Notes: generated by a model from the letters alone, not told the origin. DNA of 64,000 bases from UBA12545 sp051024685 (GCA_051024685.1 JAZHPA010000012.1:1-64000); one strand, 5' to 3'; counted from the stretch's first letter, positions 34,270 to 44,054 are shown. Made by a program: numbers and translations.

Positions 34270-34902
34270 CTATGCGCCTGAATTGGCCGGTGGGCGCCGC
34301 CAATCTCCCTTGCCATGGGGAGAGAATTTAGTCAGGTCCAGCTGCTGCAAACGTTCTATAATCTGATCGGCTTTTTCCCGGGTTATCTTCCCCTGGGCCA
34401 CCTCCTGATCCAGTCTGGTCCTGGCAGCCTCTATTAGGCCCTCTTTTATCTGGTCTAGGGTCAGCCCTTTTTCTGCGGCCAACTGCTGTAACGATTTACC
34501 GTTACGGAATTCTTCCCTCAGCTCCTGGGGTGTTATGCCGAGGAGTGAGGCCATATCCTCCAGGTAACCCATGCCCTCCCGGCCCGGGTGACCGCCTTTC
34601 GGGCCGAATATAAAGCGCCCTTCCTCAATGGCCTGTTTCATTTTTTCTCCCTGGTCGGCGTTAATTAACCCCTCGGAAACGGCCGTATCCACGGTTTGTT
34701 GTCCGGCGGTCTTTAAGCTACTAATCAGTTGATCCTGGCTGATCCCCAGCACCCCCGCCAGCTTCTCCAGGAAAATCTGGTCTAAGCGCACCTGGGGTTT
34801 AGCAGGATCTTCGCCCTGGGCCAGGGCCATGCCACCCAAACCAAGGCTTAAGATTAGCGCAGCGGCCACAGTTAAGACAAGATACTTCTTGACCTTACCC
34901 AC
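34270..34902 (-). CDS. Secreted helical protein of unknown function
   Basis: This 210-residue protein has a clear signal peptide (residues 1-29, ending GGMALAQG). Three helical repeats resemble tandem DUF2680-like or UBA-like motifs: LAGVLGISQDQLISSLKTAG, LLGITPQELREEFRNGKSLQ and ITREKADQIIERLQQLD, with a Gly-rich linker between. It looks extracytoplasmic. It is inserted in an otherwise conserved sporulation/scp run. Translation starts at GTG after AGGGGAGA. The function is unknown. Confidence 0.7.
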   Translation of the reverse strand: MGKVKKYLVLTVAAALILSLGLGGMALAQGEDPAKPQVRLDQIFLEKLAGVLGISQDQLISSLKTAGQQTVDTAVSEGLINADQGEKMKQAIEEGRFIFGPKGGHPGREGMGYLEDMASLLGITPQELREEFRNGKSLQQLAAEKGLTLDQIKEGLIEAARTRLDQEVAQGKITREKADQIIERLQQLDLTKFSPHGKGDWRRPPANSGA

Positions 34903-35000
34903 TTTACCATCTCCCCTCTTTAAGATTTTTAAATCAGGAATTAAAGGCTATGTAGCTACGTCTTCCACTTCGAATCTCCCCCTTTTTCCGGTTATATGAT

Positions 35001-35091
35001 GCTTCCGAAGCATTCCCCACGTCGGGGCGCTGGCGCCGGCTCCTGATGGGGCTCGCCAGCATCCCGACTTTTTCATATTTCCTTCGGAAGT
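35001..35091. repeat. Hairpin repeat with CTTCCGAAG ends, copy 1
   Basis: This ~90-bp unit is bounded by GCTTCCGAAGCA and CTTCGGAAG and contains an inner inverted repeat GTCGGGGCGCTGGCG / CGCCAGCATCCCGAC, so the whole folds as a long stem. It is about 85-90% identical to 48821-48910. It lies between the secreted-protein gene and the DUF2953 gene. Confidence 0.85.
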
Positions 35092-35188
35092 ACCCGGTTT
35101 ACGGTTTATACTATACCCGCCTTTTATTAAATTTATCTGAGATTTTTTTAAGAAAAAACTAAGAAAGGCCGCAAGTGCCGGGAAGGCT

Positions 35189-35839
35189 TCAAGGGGCCAC
35201 CTGCCGGAACCGTCTTGCCGCCTTCCACAACAAGATAAGGCTTTTCAGCCCGGCCAGGATTATCTGGCCCGCAGAAAAGGTCAGTCGGCAGTGAAATTCG
35301 GCCTGCCAGCGGGGAGTACTAAAGTGAGGGATGATTTGCAGTTCGGGCTTGAAGGCGGCGCGGGTTTGTCGGTAGAGATTTTGATAAAAAAGGCCCAACA
35401 AGTTCCATAGCAGGCCTGTTAGAACGCCGGTGGTGGCGGGATTGCCGGTACCTACCTCTATAACACAGCGGAAACCATGGCACTGGGTCCTGCCCAGGAA
35501 CCGGCCCCACAGGAAAGCCAAGTTCCGCCGCAGCCACAGGCCCTTTCTCAACAATCGCCATGTGTTCCCGGCCTGGCCGGCATGGCTCCGGTCAGACAAC
35601 ACCCCTTCAGCTTTAGGGCCTTTGGAAGCTTGGGTTTCCATAAGCATATCCCACGGGAAACGGAAGAGATCCTGCCAGCTCCAGGAGTACCTTTTTAAAG
35701 GTACGCTAAAAGCAATGTGAAGGATATCCCCCTCTGTCTCGAGGTGGCGATAAGACACCTCTACCCGCACGGGCCATAACAGTAACAAAAAGAGGCCGGC
35801 AAGCCCCCCAAATATCAAACTCCAAGCTCCGGGACCCAT
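35189..35839 (-). CDS. DUF2953 family protein
   Basis: This 216-residue protein has an N-terminal transmembrane helix (LIFGGLAGLFLLLLWPV) and the Cys-poor DUF2953 domain (GTGNPATTGVLTGLLWNLLG near residue 130). Members are found in spore formers next to ytfJ and scpB; the function is unknown but association with sporulation is likely. Length and context fit. Confidence 0.82.
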   Translation of the reverse strand: MGPGAWSLIFGGLAGLFLLLLWPVRVEVSYRHLETEGDILHIAFSVPLKRYSWSWQDLFRFPWDMLMETQASKGPKAEGVLSDRSHAGQAGNTWRLLRKGLWLRRNLAFLWGRFLGRTQCHGFRCVIEVGTGNPATTGVLTGLLWNLLGLFYQNLYRQTRAAFKPELQIIPHFSTPRWQAEFHCRLTFSAGQIILAGLKSLILLWKAARRFRQVAP

Positions 35840-35928
35840 ACCGCTTTCCCCTGTTTATTCTCCCCTCACGGGGCACCTTTATACTGTTAGACTGCTGGGG
35901 GGAAACACAGCCCTGGAAGGCAGGGGTT

Positions 35929-36492
35929 TCAGGACCGGTCAGGGGTAGCAGCGGCAGCTTCTTGCTGACTCTTTTGCACCTCTTCTAAGGGGGGGAGGTC
36001 CTTCAAGCTGCTCAAACCGAAGTGTTCCAGAAAGCGGGAAGTGGTACCGTAAAGAATGGGGCGCCCGGGCACTTCTTTACGTCCTACCTCCACTATGAGC
36101 TCCCTGGATAAGAGGGTGTGCAGAACTCCATCCACCTTCACACCCCGCAGGCGCTCGATCTCCGCTTTAGTAATGGGCTGGCGGTAGGCGATAATGGCCA
36201 GGGTTTCCAGGGCGGCGCGGGAAAGGGCCGGGACTTCGGGCTTCAGAAATTCTTCGACATATTCCGCGTACTGAGGCCGGGTACACATCTGGTACCCGCC
36301 GGCTATTTGCCTGATCTGCAGGCCGTGCCCTTGATTCTCGTATAATCCCTGTAACTCCTGGACAAGCTTCGCCACTTCCTCCTCATCCAAATCCAGGCTG
36401 CGAGCCAGGGCGGAGGCAGTCACCGGCCCCCCGGCCACAAAAAGGAGGCACTCCAGGGCGGCTCTTTTGTCCCTACCAGCGGTTCCTGACAA
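35929..36492 (-). CDS. scpB: Segregation and condensation protein B
   Basis: This protein of about 187 residues is the ScpB kleisin-associated subunit of bacterial condensin. It has two winged-helix domains, with LECLLFVAGGPVTASALA near the N-terminus and ALETLAIIAYRQPITKAEIERLRGV in the second. The frame is open to 36531, but the likely start is TTG 36492, with GGAGTGA overlapping the scpA stop at 36500. Some 17 C-terminal residues after PPLEEVQ are variable. Confidence 0.92.
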   Translation of the reverse strand: MSGTAGRDKRAALECLLFVAGGPVTASALARSLDLDEEEVAKLVQELQGLYENQGHGLQIRQIAGGYQMCTRPQYAEYVEEFLKPEVPALSRAALETLAIIAYRQPITKAEIERLRGVKVDGVLHTLLSRELIVEVGRKEVPGRPILYGTTSRFLEHFGLSSLKDLPPLEEVQKSQQEAAAATPDRS

Positions 36493-36499
36493 GAGCCCT

Positions 36500-37252
36500 T
36501 CACTCCTTTCGCCAAACTTCAATTTCGGCAAAAGCTTGAGGCTGGTAGAGATACACCTGTCCCCGCCGTACCAACTCTAACAGGGCCATAAAGGTAGTGG
36601 CCACCTCTAACCGGCTGGGCTGAGGCTTGAGCAGAGAACGGAAGGTGAGTTTCCCCTTCACTTGGGACAGGCGGCGCAGAATGAGGCGCTGCTGCCCTTG
36701 TAAAGTGATGGATAACCGCTTTACAGTATGCACCTGCTCGCGAGCCTCCTGGCCTTCCTGCAGGCGCCGCAGAACGGCCCGATAAGCCCCTTGCAGTTGG
36801 ACCAGAGTGACCCCCTCCAGGGGATCCACCCGAGCCAAGGCGGCGACAACCGCCTCGGCCTCCAAGGGGCGGCCGTAGCTTAAAGAAGCCTTCTCCGCCA
36901 GAAGGGTCAAGGCTTCAGCCGCCTTTCTATAACGGCGGTATTCTTCCAGTCGTCTAGACAGCTCCCCTTCCGACTGGGAGGCCTCTTCGTCCGGTTCCTC
37001 CACCTCGGCAGCCCTTTCTGTCGGGAGGTTAAGAAGAAGCCTGGCCTTCAAGGCCAGAAGCTCAGCTCCCAGGAGCAGGAATTCCTCCATGGCTTCCAAA
37101 TCCATCTCGCCCATGTGACGCAGGAATTCCCAATAGCTGGCCATTACCTCCGCCACCGGTATTTCGCAGACATCGATCTCCTGCTCCTCCAGCAGGTAGA
37201 GGAGCAGATCCAGGGGTCCCTGAAAAACGTCTAGTTCTACACAGTAGGCCAC
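36500..37252 (-). CDS. scpA: Segregation and condensation protein A
   Basis: This 250-residue kleisin bridges SMC heads and binds ScpB. The N-terminal VFQGPLDLLLYLLEEQEIDVCEI block is diagnostic, followed by the EFLLLGAELLALKARLLL helix. The C-terminal winged helix has TFMALLELVRRGQV. The start is GTG at 37252, 7 bp after the trpS stop. Confidence 0.94.
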   Translation of the reverse strand: MAYCVELDVFQGPLDLLLYLLEEQEIDVCEIPVAEVMASYWEFLRHMGEMDLEAMEEFLLLGAELLALKARLLLNLPTERAAEVEEPDEEASQSEGELSRRLEEYRRYRKAAEALTLLAEKASLSYGRPLEAEAVVAALARVDPLEGVTLVQLQGAYRAVLRRLQEGQEAREQVHTVKRLSITLQGQQRLILRRLSQVKGKLTFRSLLKPQPSRLEVATTFMALLELVRRGQVYLYQPQAFAEIEVWRKE

Positions 37253-37259
37253 GGAATTC

Positions 37260-38246
37260 CTATACCCCCATGGCAGCCCGTACTTCAGCTATGGTCGAAC
37301 CGGCTACCTCCCTGGCCCTGGCCGCTCCGGCGTGCAAAATATCTTCCAGCAACCCCGGCTGTCTTAAAAGCCCTTGACGGCGTTCCCTCAAAGGTTCTAA
37401 AAGCTCGTTGATCTTCTCTGCCAAGCGCTGTTTGCACGCCACACAGCCGATAGCGCCTGCCCGGCAGCTCACCCGCGTTTCCTCTACTTCGGCCCGGTTG
37501 TAAATCTCGTGGTAGGTATGCACGACGCATACCTCCGGATGCCCCGGGTCAGTCTTATGGATGCGCGCGGGATCAGTGATCATGAGGCGCACCTTTTCCC
37601 GCACCTCTTCCGGCGTGGCCTCTATGGGGATATCGTTACGGTAACTCTTGCTCATCTTGCGGCCGTCTATCCCGGGAAGCAAGGCCACCCTGGCAAGGAG
37701 AGCCTTGGGTTCTGGGAAAAGGGAAATTTTATAGAGGTGGTTAAACCGTCTGGCCACCTCCCGGCAAAACTCCAGGTGAGGAAGCTGATCCTCTCCTACC
37801 GGTACCGCGCTGGCCTTGTAGATTAGGATATCGGCCGCCTGGAGCAGAGGATAACCGAGGAAACCATAAGTTGATATATCCTTTCCCTCCTGGCCCAGCT
37901 GCTGCACCTGATCTTTATAGGTCGGCACGCGTTCCAGCCAAGAAAGGGGGGTGATCATGGAAAAGAGCAGGTGCAGTTCGGCATGTTCTTTCACGTGGGA
38001 CTGAACAAAAAGCGTACTGCGTTCCGGGTCCAAGCCTGCACTCAGCCAATCCAAGAGCATGGTCCGGATATTGTCCTGCAACTCCGTGGGGTCGTCGTAA
38101 GCTGTAGTTAAGGCGTGCCAGTCGGCAATGAAGTAGTAACACTCATGTTCCTCTTGCAGGCGCACCCAGTTGTCTAACACGCTTAAATGTCCGATATGCA
38201 ACCTCCCCGTCGGCCGCATACCGCTCAAGACCCTTTCACGTGCCAT
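37260..38246 (-). CDS. trpS: Tryptophanyl-tRNA synthetase
   Basis: This 328-residue class I aminoacyl-tRNA synthetase has the HIGH-type motif (GRLHIGHL, residues ~12-19) and KMSKS (GRKMSKSY, near residue 190). A CVACK cluster in the C-terminal part with nearby Cys is seen in Firmicute and thermophile TrpS. GGAGG lies 9 bases before ATG 38246. It is grouped with scpA/scpB as in related spore formers. Confidence 0.95.
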   Translation of the reverse strand: MARERVLSGMRPTGRLHIGHLSVLDNWVRLQEEHECYYFIADWHALTTAYDDPTELQDNIRTMLLDWLSAGLDPERSTLFVQSHVKEHAELHLLFSMITPLSWLERVPTYKDQVQQLGQEGKDISTYGFLGYPLLQAADILIYKASAVPVGEDQLPHLEFCREVARRFNHLYKISLFPEPKALLARVALLPGIDGRKMSKSYRNDIPIEATPEEVREKVRLMITDPARIHKTDPGHPEVCVVHTYHEIYNRAEVEETRVSCRAGAIGCVACKQRLAEKINELLEPLRERRQGLLRQPGLLEDILHAGAARAREVAGSTIAEVRAAMGV

Positions 38247-38270
38247 CCTATTTAACCTCCATCTCAACCC

Positions 38271-38900
38271 TTATATAATGCTCAACTTGCTTGCCGCCTC
38301 GATAAAATTGAACACTACATACACTAGAGGACGCATAATCTTCCCGACAATACCCGTCGCGACTAGCAAAAGCAGTATAAAGGGGCCTGCGGTTTCCAGC
38401 TGGTAGAGGTAGCCGGCGCTCTGGCGAGACACAAGGCCGGCCAGGACCCTCGAACCGTCCAATGGAGGGAGCGGGAGCAAGTTGAAAACTGCCAGGACGA
38501 CATTATACATAACGCTCAAGTGCAAGAAAGTCAAAATAAAGGGTTCCCTTAGACCCCAGTAAACAGACATCTGCCAGACAACAGCCACCAAATAGGCCAG
38601 GGCAAGATTCATTAACGGGCCGGCCAGGGCTACCAACATCATACCTTTGCGCCGGTCCATTTGAAAATAAAAAGGATTTACCTGCACCGGCTTTGCCCAC
38701 CCAAAGCCGGCCACCAGCAAAAGAAGAGTTCCCAAGATGTCCAGATGGGCCAGGGGATTTAAAGTTAACCTCCCCTGGTATTTCGGCGTGGGATCTCCCA
38801 AGAGGTAGGCTACCTTCCCATGGGCATACTCGTGGAAAGAAAGGGCCAAGAGTATGGCCGGGATGCTGGCCAATAAGTCCCCAATATCATTTAAAAACAA
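38271..38900 (-). CDS. Site-2 protease family (M50) membrane peptidase
   Basis: This 209-residue protein is a small M50 intramembrane metalloprotease. The zinc motif HEYAHG is in the first transmembrane segment, and the second ligand motif NLLPLPPLDGSRVL is near residue 140. Five hydrophobic segments fit YwhC/RseP-like rhomboid-size members. I prefer TTG at 38900, spaced 8 from AAAGGGG; GTG at 38909 overlaps the ribosome site. The substrate is unknown. Confidence 0.88.
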   Translation of the reverse strand: MFLNDIGDLLASIPAILLALSFHEYAHGKVAYLLGDPTPKYQGRLTLNPLAHLDILGTLLLLVAGFGWAKPVQVNPFYFQMDRRKGMMLVALAGPLMNLALAYLVAVVWQMSVYWGLREPFILTFLHLSVMYNVVLAVFNLLPLPPLDGSRVLAGLVSRQSAGYLYQLETAGPFILLLLVATGIVGKIMRPLVYVVFNFIEAASKLSII

Positions 38901-38913
38901 GGCAGTCACCCCT

Positions 38914-40227
38914 TTATTTCAACCTGGGCGGCAGGACATCATACCGGAGCAAATCTTCGTAGGTTTCCCTTTTCACGATGAGGTCCGCCTGCCCTTCCCT
39001 GACCAGGACTGCCGCCGGCCGGCCCAAACGGTTGTAATTACTGGCCATGGTATAGCCGTAGGCGCCCGTGCAGGGGGTCACCAAAATATCTCCCGGCTCC
39101 ACCTCAGGTAGAGCAATATCCCATATGAGCATATCTCCAGACTCACAGCACTTCCCTGTAATGGAAACAACTCCAGTAGCCTCGGCCGCAGCCTTATTGG
39201 CTAGGATGGCTTCGTATCGTGCACCGTACAGGGCCGGGCGTATGTTATCCGCCATCCCACCGTCCACCGCCACATACTTGCGCACACCCGGGATTTCTTT
39301 AATCGAGCCCACGGTGTAGGCTGTGCTTCCGGCGGGCCCCACGATAGCCCGCCCGGGCTCCACTATGACTTTGGGAACCTTAAGCCTCCGTTTCTCCGCC
39401 TCATCATATACCCCCGCCATAATGGCATCAGCGTATACCTCAATGGGCGGGGGATTGTCGCCCTGCACATAAACGATCCCGAACCCGCCTCCCAGGTCCA
39501 GCTCCTCGGTTATCAGCCCAGTAGTATTCCTTACTTCTTCTACGAAGGCCATCATAATTTCAGCGGCATGATGGTAGGGCTCTGCCTCAAAAATTTGGGA
39601 ACCTATATGGCAATGCAGACCCTTATATTCCAACCAGGGCATCTCGCTCACCTTTTTTACTGCAGCCATGGCTTGCCCGTTGGGCAAAGTGAAACCGAAC
39701 TTGGAATCGATTTGGCCGGTCTTGATGTATTCATGGGTGTGGGCTTCAATACCGGGAGTGAGGCGCAGGAGGATGGGTACCTTCTGTCCTCGCTTTCTCG
39801 CCAGGCGACTCAGGACTTCCAGCTCGAAAAAATTATCAACCACTATACGGCCTACACCAGCTTCCAAAGCCATGAGGAGTTCGGCATGGCTTTTATTATT
39901 GCCGTGAAAGTAAATGCGGTGAGGTGGGAATCCGGCCTTCAACGCCGTATAAAGCTCTCCGCCGGATACTACGTCCAACCCCAAACCCTCTTGTTCAATA
40001 ATCCGGCAAAGAGCCGTGGTCAAAAAAGCCTTACCAGCATAGATTACCTCAGCATTGCCATACTTATGAACAAAGGCCTGGTAGAACCTGCGACAGTTTT
40101 GGCGGAGGAGCTCCTCGTCAAATATATATAGCGGCGTACCAAACTCCCGAACCAGGTCAACTACGTCGCAGCCCCCGATCTCGAGGTGGCCCCGTTGGTT
40201 GACCCGCATGGTTCCGTGAAACTCCAT
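38914..40227 (-). CDS. lysA: Diaminopimelate decarboxylase
   Basis: This 437-residue PLP enzyme of fold type III makes L-lysine from meso-diaminopimelate. The PLP Lys is in EVIYAGKAFLTTA, the HGNNKSHAEL and GSQIFEAEPY segments bind PLP phosphate and product, and CESGDML carries the catalytic Cys near the C-terminal half. GGGGAAACC lies before ATG 40227; the frame is open to 40302. It is the first gene of the run to spmB. Confidence 0.95.
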   Translation of the reverse strand: MEFHGTMRVNQRGHLEIGGCDVVDLVREFGTPLYIFDEELLRQNCRRFYQAFVHKYGNAEVIYAGKAFLTTALCRIIEQEGLGLDVVSGGELYTALKAGFPPHRIYFHGNNKSHAELLMALEAGVGRIVVDNFFELEVLSRLARKRGQKVPILLRLTPGIEAHTHEYIKTGQIDSKFGFTLPNGQAMAAVKKVSEMPWLEYKGLHCHIGSQIFEAEPYHHAAEIMMAFVEEVRNTTGLITEELDLGGGFGIVYVQGDNPPPIEVYADAIMAGVYDEAEKRRLKVPKVIVEPGRAIVGPAGSTAYTVGSIKEIPGVRKYVAVDGGMADNIRPALYGARYEAILANKAAAEATGVVSITGKCCESGDMLIWDIALPEVEPGDILVTPCTGAYGYTMASNYNRLGRPAAVLVREGQADLIVKRETYEDLLRYDVLPPRLK

Positions 40228-40583
40228 CCTTATGGTTTCCCCTTTCCCCGAGTATATCTTCATTTTACTCAAGGCCAGAGCTGCTGTCCAGGAATGCCGC
40301 AAACTTGGCAGGAAACTTCCATCGGCCGTCGAAATTTAAGGCCATATACCCGGCAGCTCTAATTAGCCGGTGGTGGAGCTCCAATTTCTCTAGCGGCCCC
40401 GAACTTCTCCCCCCGGTCCCGGCTTCCGACCCAAACCCGAACTGCGCGGCCTTAGGCGACCCCTACTAAAGGCCCGACAGGCCTTTGGGCCAAGATCAGG
40501 AAGGTTTAAGCGGGAGTAAAGCTGGGGATAACTTAGCCTTGGTGGCAGAGACGAGGTGCCTTATATAGAAGGAGGTATTGCCG
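40228..40583. repeat. Intergenic region with degenerate MITE-like end
   Basis: Between divergent lysA and the debranching-type gene, 40462-40529 resembles the right end of the ATCCCCA/TGGGGAT element: GGCCCGACAGGCCTTTGGGCC, then AGTAAAGCTGGGGAT. Similarity is weak. I looked for a lysine riboswitch on the lysA side and saw none. GGAGGT at 40571 is the ribosome site for the next gene. Confidence 0.35.
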
Positions 40584-42746
40584 GTGGCAGAAGTTCCCTT
40601 GGATCTCCGGGTGGCCCCTGCAGAAGTGGAACCGGTGACCGAAGTATTGAAAGAAGGCAATATATTTTTGGTTTCACTGCCCACTGGGGAAATTGCAGGC
40701 GGCAGCCTGGGTAGTCTGGGTTTATTTCACAGCGACACCCGTTACCTGGACCGGTTCGAGCTGTTCCTGCAGGAACGCAAGCCCATCTTTCTCTCCTCGG
40801 CCATACGCGACAGCCACTTTGCCCAAATAGAATTGACTAACCCTGAGTTTACTCTTCCCTCAGGACAAGTAGTTCCCCTGCAGACCATCCACCTGCGGCT
40901 CCTAAGGCTTATCAAGGACGCCTTTTTCCAGCGTTTGCGCCTCATCAACTTTAATTCCTTCCCCCTCAGCCTCTCCCTGGATATCCTCCTGGGTGCCGAC
41001 TTCCGCGATATCTTTGAAGTTCGCGGTACCAGGAGGCTCCGACGGGGGGACATGCTCCCGCCGGTGGTAACTCGCTGGGGGGTTAAACTGGCTTATCGGG
41101 GCCTCGACGGCCAGGTCAGGACTACTGCGGTCTCTTTGGATCCTCCTCCGGCTACCATCAGGGCCGAACCGGGGCGAGCTCTGATACGGTATAATCTTAC
41201 TTTACCTCCCCACAAGAAAGTTTACCTCCATTTCCGGTTCGACCTGGATAGAGAAATTGTCGAGGACCCCAGCCTTATTTCCACGGGGTTTTCCGCCGCC
41301 ACCATTATGCTGGCGGGCCGCTACCACCAGTGGGAACGGGAATGTACTCAGTTCCAAACGGACAACACCTTTTTGAACAACATGTTGCAAACGGCCCTAA
41401 CCGACTTGGCTGCTCTGCAGACCGATTATCCGGGGGAAGGGAGAATCGTTGATGCCGGGATACCATGGTATGCAGCTCCTTTCGGCCGCGACTCCCTTAT
41501 TACTGCCTGGCAGACCTTAATTGTTAACCCAGATATTGCTAAAAACACCTTACGCTTCCTGGCACGCTATCAGGGAAGACGCGAAGATAAGTGGCGGGAG
41601 GAAACACCCGGCAAAATCTTGCACGAACTTCGCCGGGGAGAAATGACCCGCTGCCGGGAAGTTCCCCACAGCCCTTATTACGGTTCTATCGATTCCACCC
41701 TTTGGTTCGTAATTCTTCTCGGTGCCCTCTACCGCTGGACACTGGACAAAGACCTGCTGAGGGAGATGGCCGAGCCCTTGCGCCGCTGCATTCGGTGGTG
41801 TCTTTGGTACGGAGACCTGGATAACGACGGCTACCTGGAGTACCTGCGGACATCTCCCGCAGGTCTAACCAACCAAGGTTGGAAGGATTCCTGGGATGGC
41901 GTGATTGACCCCGAAGGCCGTATCCCTGCCGGCCCCATCGCCCTGGTAGAGGTGCAGGCCTACTATTACTTCGCCTTGCAGGAAGCAGCCCATCTGCTGC
42001 AAGTCCTGGGGGAGGGTATGGTAGCCGGCAGCCTGCTCCGGCGGGCCCACAGACTTAGAGAGCGCTTCATAAGGGATTTTTGGCGGGAGGATGAGGGCTA
42101 TCTTATTTTTGCCCTGGACGGGCAAAAACGGCCCATCACTACCCTGGTCTCCAACGGAGGTCACTGCCTGTTCACCGGCATCCTATCTGCCGAACAAGCC
42201 CAGCGGGTGGTCCGCCGCCTGCTCGCGGAAGATTTTTATTCCGGCTGGGGCATCCGGACCATGAGCAAAAAAGAAAAACCCTATAACCCTATGAGTTACC
42301 ATAACGGCTCAGTCTGGCCCCACGACAACGCCATAATAGGGGCCGGCATGCGCCGCTACCAGTGCTTGGCCGAGCTTTACAAGCTGGCCTCCGGCCTCTT
42401 TGAGGCCAGCGCATTCTTTTCCTACAACCGCTGGCCCGAGCTCTTCTGCGGCTTTACACGCCGTGGCCTCACCGGTCCCGTCCGCTACCCCATCGCCTGT
42501 GATCCCCAGGCCTGGGCGGTGGGAAGTATTTTTTCCTTTTTGCAGAGCTTATTAGGTTTAGATTGTCGGGACAACACCATATATATTAATCGGCCGCTTC
42601 TTTTACCAGGAGCTAAAAGATTGGAGATGCGCAATCTGGCCGTGGCCCAGAGCCGCATCGATCTGGCCTTTGAAGAAAGGGAAGGGCAAGTCTTCTGCCA
42701 TGTTTTAAGGAAGGAGGGTAACATAAAGGTTATTATTGAAGCGTAG
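40584..42746 (+). CDS. Amylo-alpha-1,6-glucosidase-like (glycogen debranching) protein
   Basis: This 720-residue protein has an N-terminal beta-sandwich domain (GNIFLVSLPTGEIAGGSLGSLGLFHSDTRYL, residues 20-230) and a C-terminal (alpha/alpha)6 catalytic domain (residues 270-720) with IPWYAAPFGRDSLITAWQT, an Asp-rich DNDGYLEYL segment and NPMSYHNGSVWPHDNAIIG. Family members hydrolyse alpha-1,6 branches or related glucosides; the substrate here may be a glycoside of the solute pathway. GTG at 40584 is 7 bases from GGAGGT. Confidence 0.85.
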   Translation: MAEVPLDLRVAPAEVEPVTEVLKEGNIFLVSLPTGEIAGGSLGSLGLFHSDTRYLDRFELFLQERKPIFLSSAIRDSHFAQIELTNPEFTLPSGQVVPLQTIHLRLLRLIKDAFFQRLRLINFNSFPLSLSLDILLGADFRDIFEVRGTRRLRRGDMLPPVVTRWGVKLAYRGLDGQVRTTAVSLDPPPATIRAEPGRALIRYNLTLPPHKKVYLHFRFDLDREIVEDPSLISTGFSAATIMLAGRYHQWERECTQFQTDNTFLNNMLQTALTDLAALQTDYPGEGRIVDAGIPWYAAPFGRDSLITAWQTLIVNPDIAKNTLRFLARYQGRREDKWREETPGKILHELRRGEMTRCREVPHSPYYGSIDSTLWFVILLGALYRWTLDKDLLREMAEPLRRCIRWCLWYGDLDNDGYLEYLRTSPAGLTNQGWKDSWDGVIDPEGRIPAGPIALVEVQAYYYFALQEAAHLLQVLGEGMVAGSLLRRAHRLRERFIRDFWREDEGYLIFALDGQKRPITTLVSNGGHCLFTGILSAEQAQRVVRRLLAEDFYSGWGIRTMSKKEKPYNPMSYHNGSVWPHDNAIIGAGMRRYQCLAELYKLASGLFEASAFFSYNRWPELFCGFTRRGLTGPVRYPIACDPQAWAVGSIFSFLQSLLGLDCRDNTIYINRPLLLPGAKRLEMRNLAVAQSRIDLAFEEREGQVFCHVLRKEGNIKVIIEA

Positions 42747-42829
42747 GTCCTGCCTTTCCTTGACTTTCATTATGCTCCTGGACTATAATTTAAGTGTTAA
42801 ACTATTCCATCAAGGGGGAGGAATTGAGT

Positions 42830-44026
42830 ATGCGCATCGCCATGTTGCACTGGGCTTTTCCCCCCATTATAGGCGGGGTAGAGTCTCATTTGGCCCTCCT
42901 TTGTCCTCGGCTAGTGCAGCAGGGTCATACCGTGAGCCTGCTAACGGCTACAGCTCCGGGCACCTTGACTCACGAAACCTGGCGAGGGGTGGCCATCCGG
43001 CGCTCTCCTCTCCTGGACCTCAACTCTCTAACTCCGGAGCTTATCGAAGCTAGAGCTTTAGAAATACGTCAGGTCATGGAAGACTTCCTGCTCGATTTCC
43101 GGCCTGATGTAGTTCATGCCCACAACTTTCACTACTTCAGTTTCGTACATGCTTCCGCTTTACAGGAGGTTTGCGAACGCCACGGTTGGCCACTAATACT
43201 TACGGCCCATAATGTCTGGGACGATGAATTGTGGAAGCAGATGAATACTTTGGCCCGCGGTTGGGATGCGGTGATTGCCGTCAGCCACTACATACGCCAG
43301 GAGTTGATCGTGAACGGTTATTCTCCCGACCGCATTGTAGTAGTTCACCACGGGATCGATCACCACGTCTTCCAGCCCTCCACGGCTTTAGAAGTACAAA
43401 ATATTTACCAGGCTTATCCTGCTCTGCGCGGTCGGCGGGTTATCTTCCATCCCGCGCGTATGAGTGTTGCTAAAGGCTGTGATATCAGCCTGCACGCCCT
43501 GAACCTCATTCGGCGCCAGATACCTGACGTCCTACTTGTTATGGCCGGAATCTCTAATACCGTAGACTGGGGGCAAAAGCAGCCGGCAGAAATAGTCTAC
43601 ATCTATCAGCTTATAGAAGAGCTGGGGCTTAAGGACCATGTATTTGTTCGCTTCTTCCCCTGGTTCGAAATGCCTAAAATTTACAAAGGGGCTGAGATTT
43701 GCTGGTATCCTTCGTCCTTCCAGGAACCTTTCGGGCTGGTAATGCTGGAAGCCATGGCCAGCGGTAAGCCCATCATCGTCAGCCGGGCCGGGGGCATGCC
43801 CGAAGTCATCCGCCCGGGTTATAACGGTTTCCTGGTATCTCCCAAGGATTACGAAGACCTCGCCCGCTACACTATTTTCCTGCTCCGCAATCCCAGCGTT
43901 GCCGCAACTATAGGACAGAACGGACGACGCGTGGTAGAACAGCATTTTACAGTAGAAGTTATGACCCGAGCTACCCTTGATGTTTACCAGGAGACATTGG
44001 GCCTGTTACAAGCTCAAACAGGGTAA
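42830..44026 (+). CDS. GT4-family glycosyltransferase
   Basis: This 398-residue GT-B glycosyltransferase has an N-terminal HWAFPPIIGGVESHLALLC donor loop, DVVHAHNFHYFSF, an AVSHYIRQELI linker, and the C-terminal E-x7-E motif in SSFQEPFGLVMLEAMASGKP. Acceptor and donor are not predictable. GGGAGGAA precedes ATG 42830. Being inside a GT20/phosphatase/GalU operon, it may act on a nucleotide-sugar such as UDP-glucose. Confidence 0.87.
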   Translation: MRIAMLHWAFPPIIGGVESHLALLCPRLVQQGHTVSLLTATAPGTLTHETWRGVAIRRSPLLDLNSLTPELIEARALEIRQVMEDFLLDFRPDVVHAHNFHYFSFVHASALQEVCERHGWPLILTAHNVWDDELWKQMNTLARGWDAVIAVSHYIRQELIVNGYSPDRIVVVHHGIDHHVFQPSTALEVQNIYQAYPALRGRRVIFHPARMSVAKGCDISLHALNLIRRQIPDVLLVMAGISNTVDWGQKQPAEIVYIYQLIEELGLKDHVFVRFFPWFEMPKIYKGAEICWYPSSFQEPFGLVMLEAMASGKPIIVSRAGGMPEVIRPGYNGFLVSPKDYEDLARYTIFLLRNPSVAATIGQNGRRVVEQHFTVEVMTRATLDVYQETLGLLQAQTG

Positions 44027-44054
44027 CACTGGTACTAAAAGGGGAGCGGAAAAT

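Noticed and set aside
40310..40500. Possible lysine riboswitch upstream of lysA
   Set aside because: Looked for the conserved L-box core on the minus strand and did not find it; the region resembles a degenerate repeat end instead.
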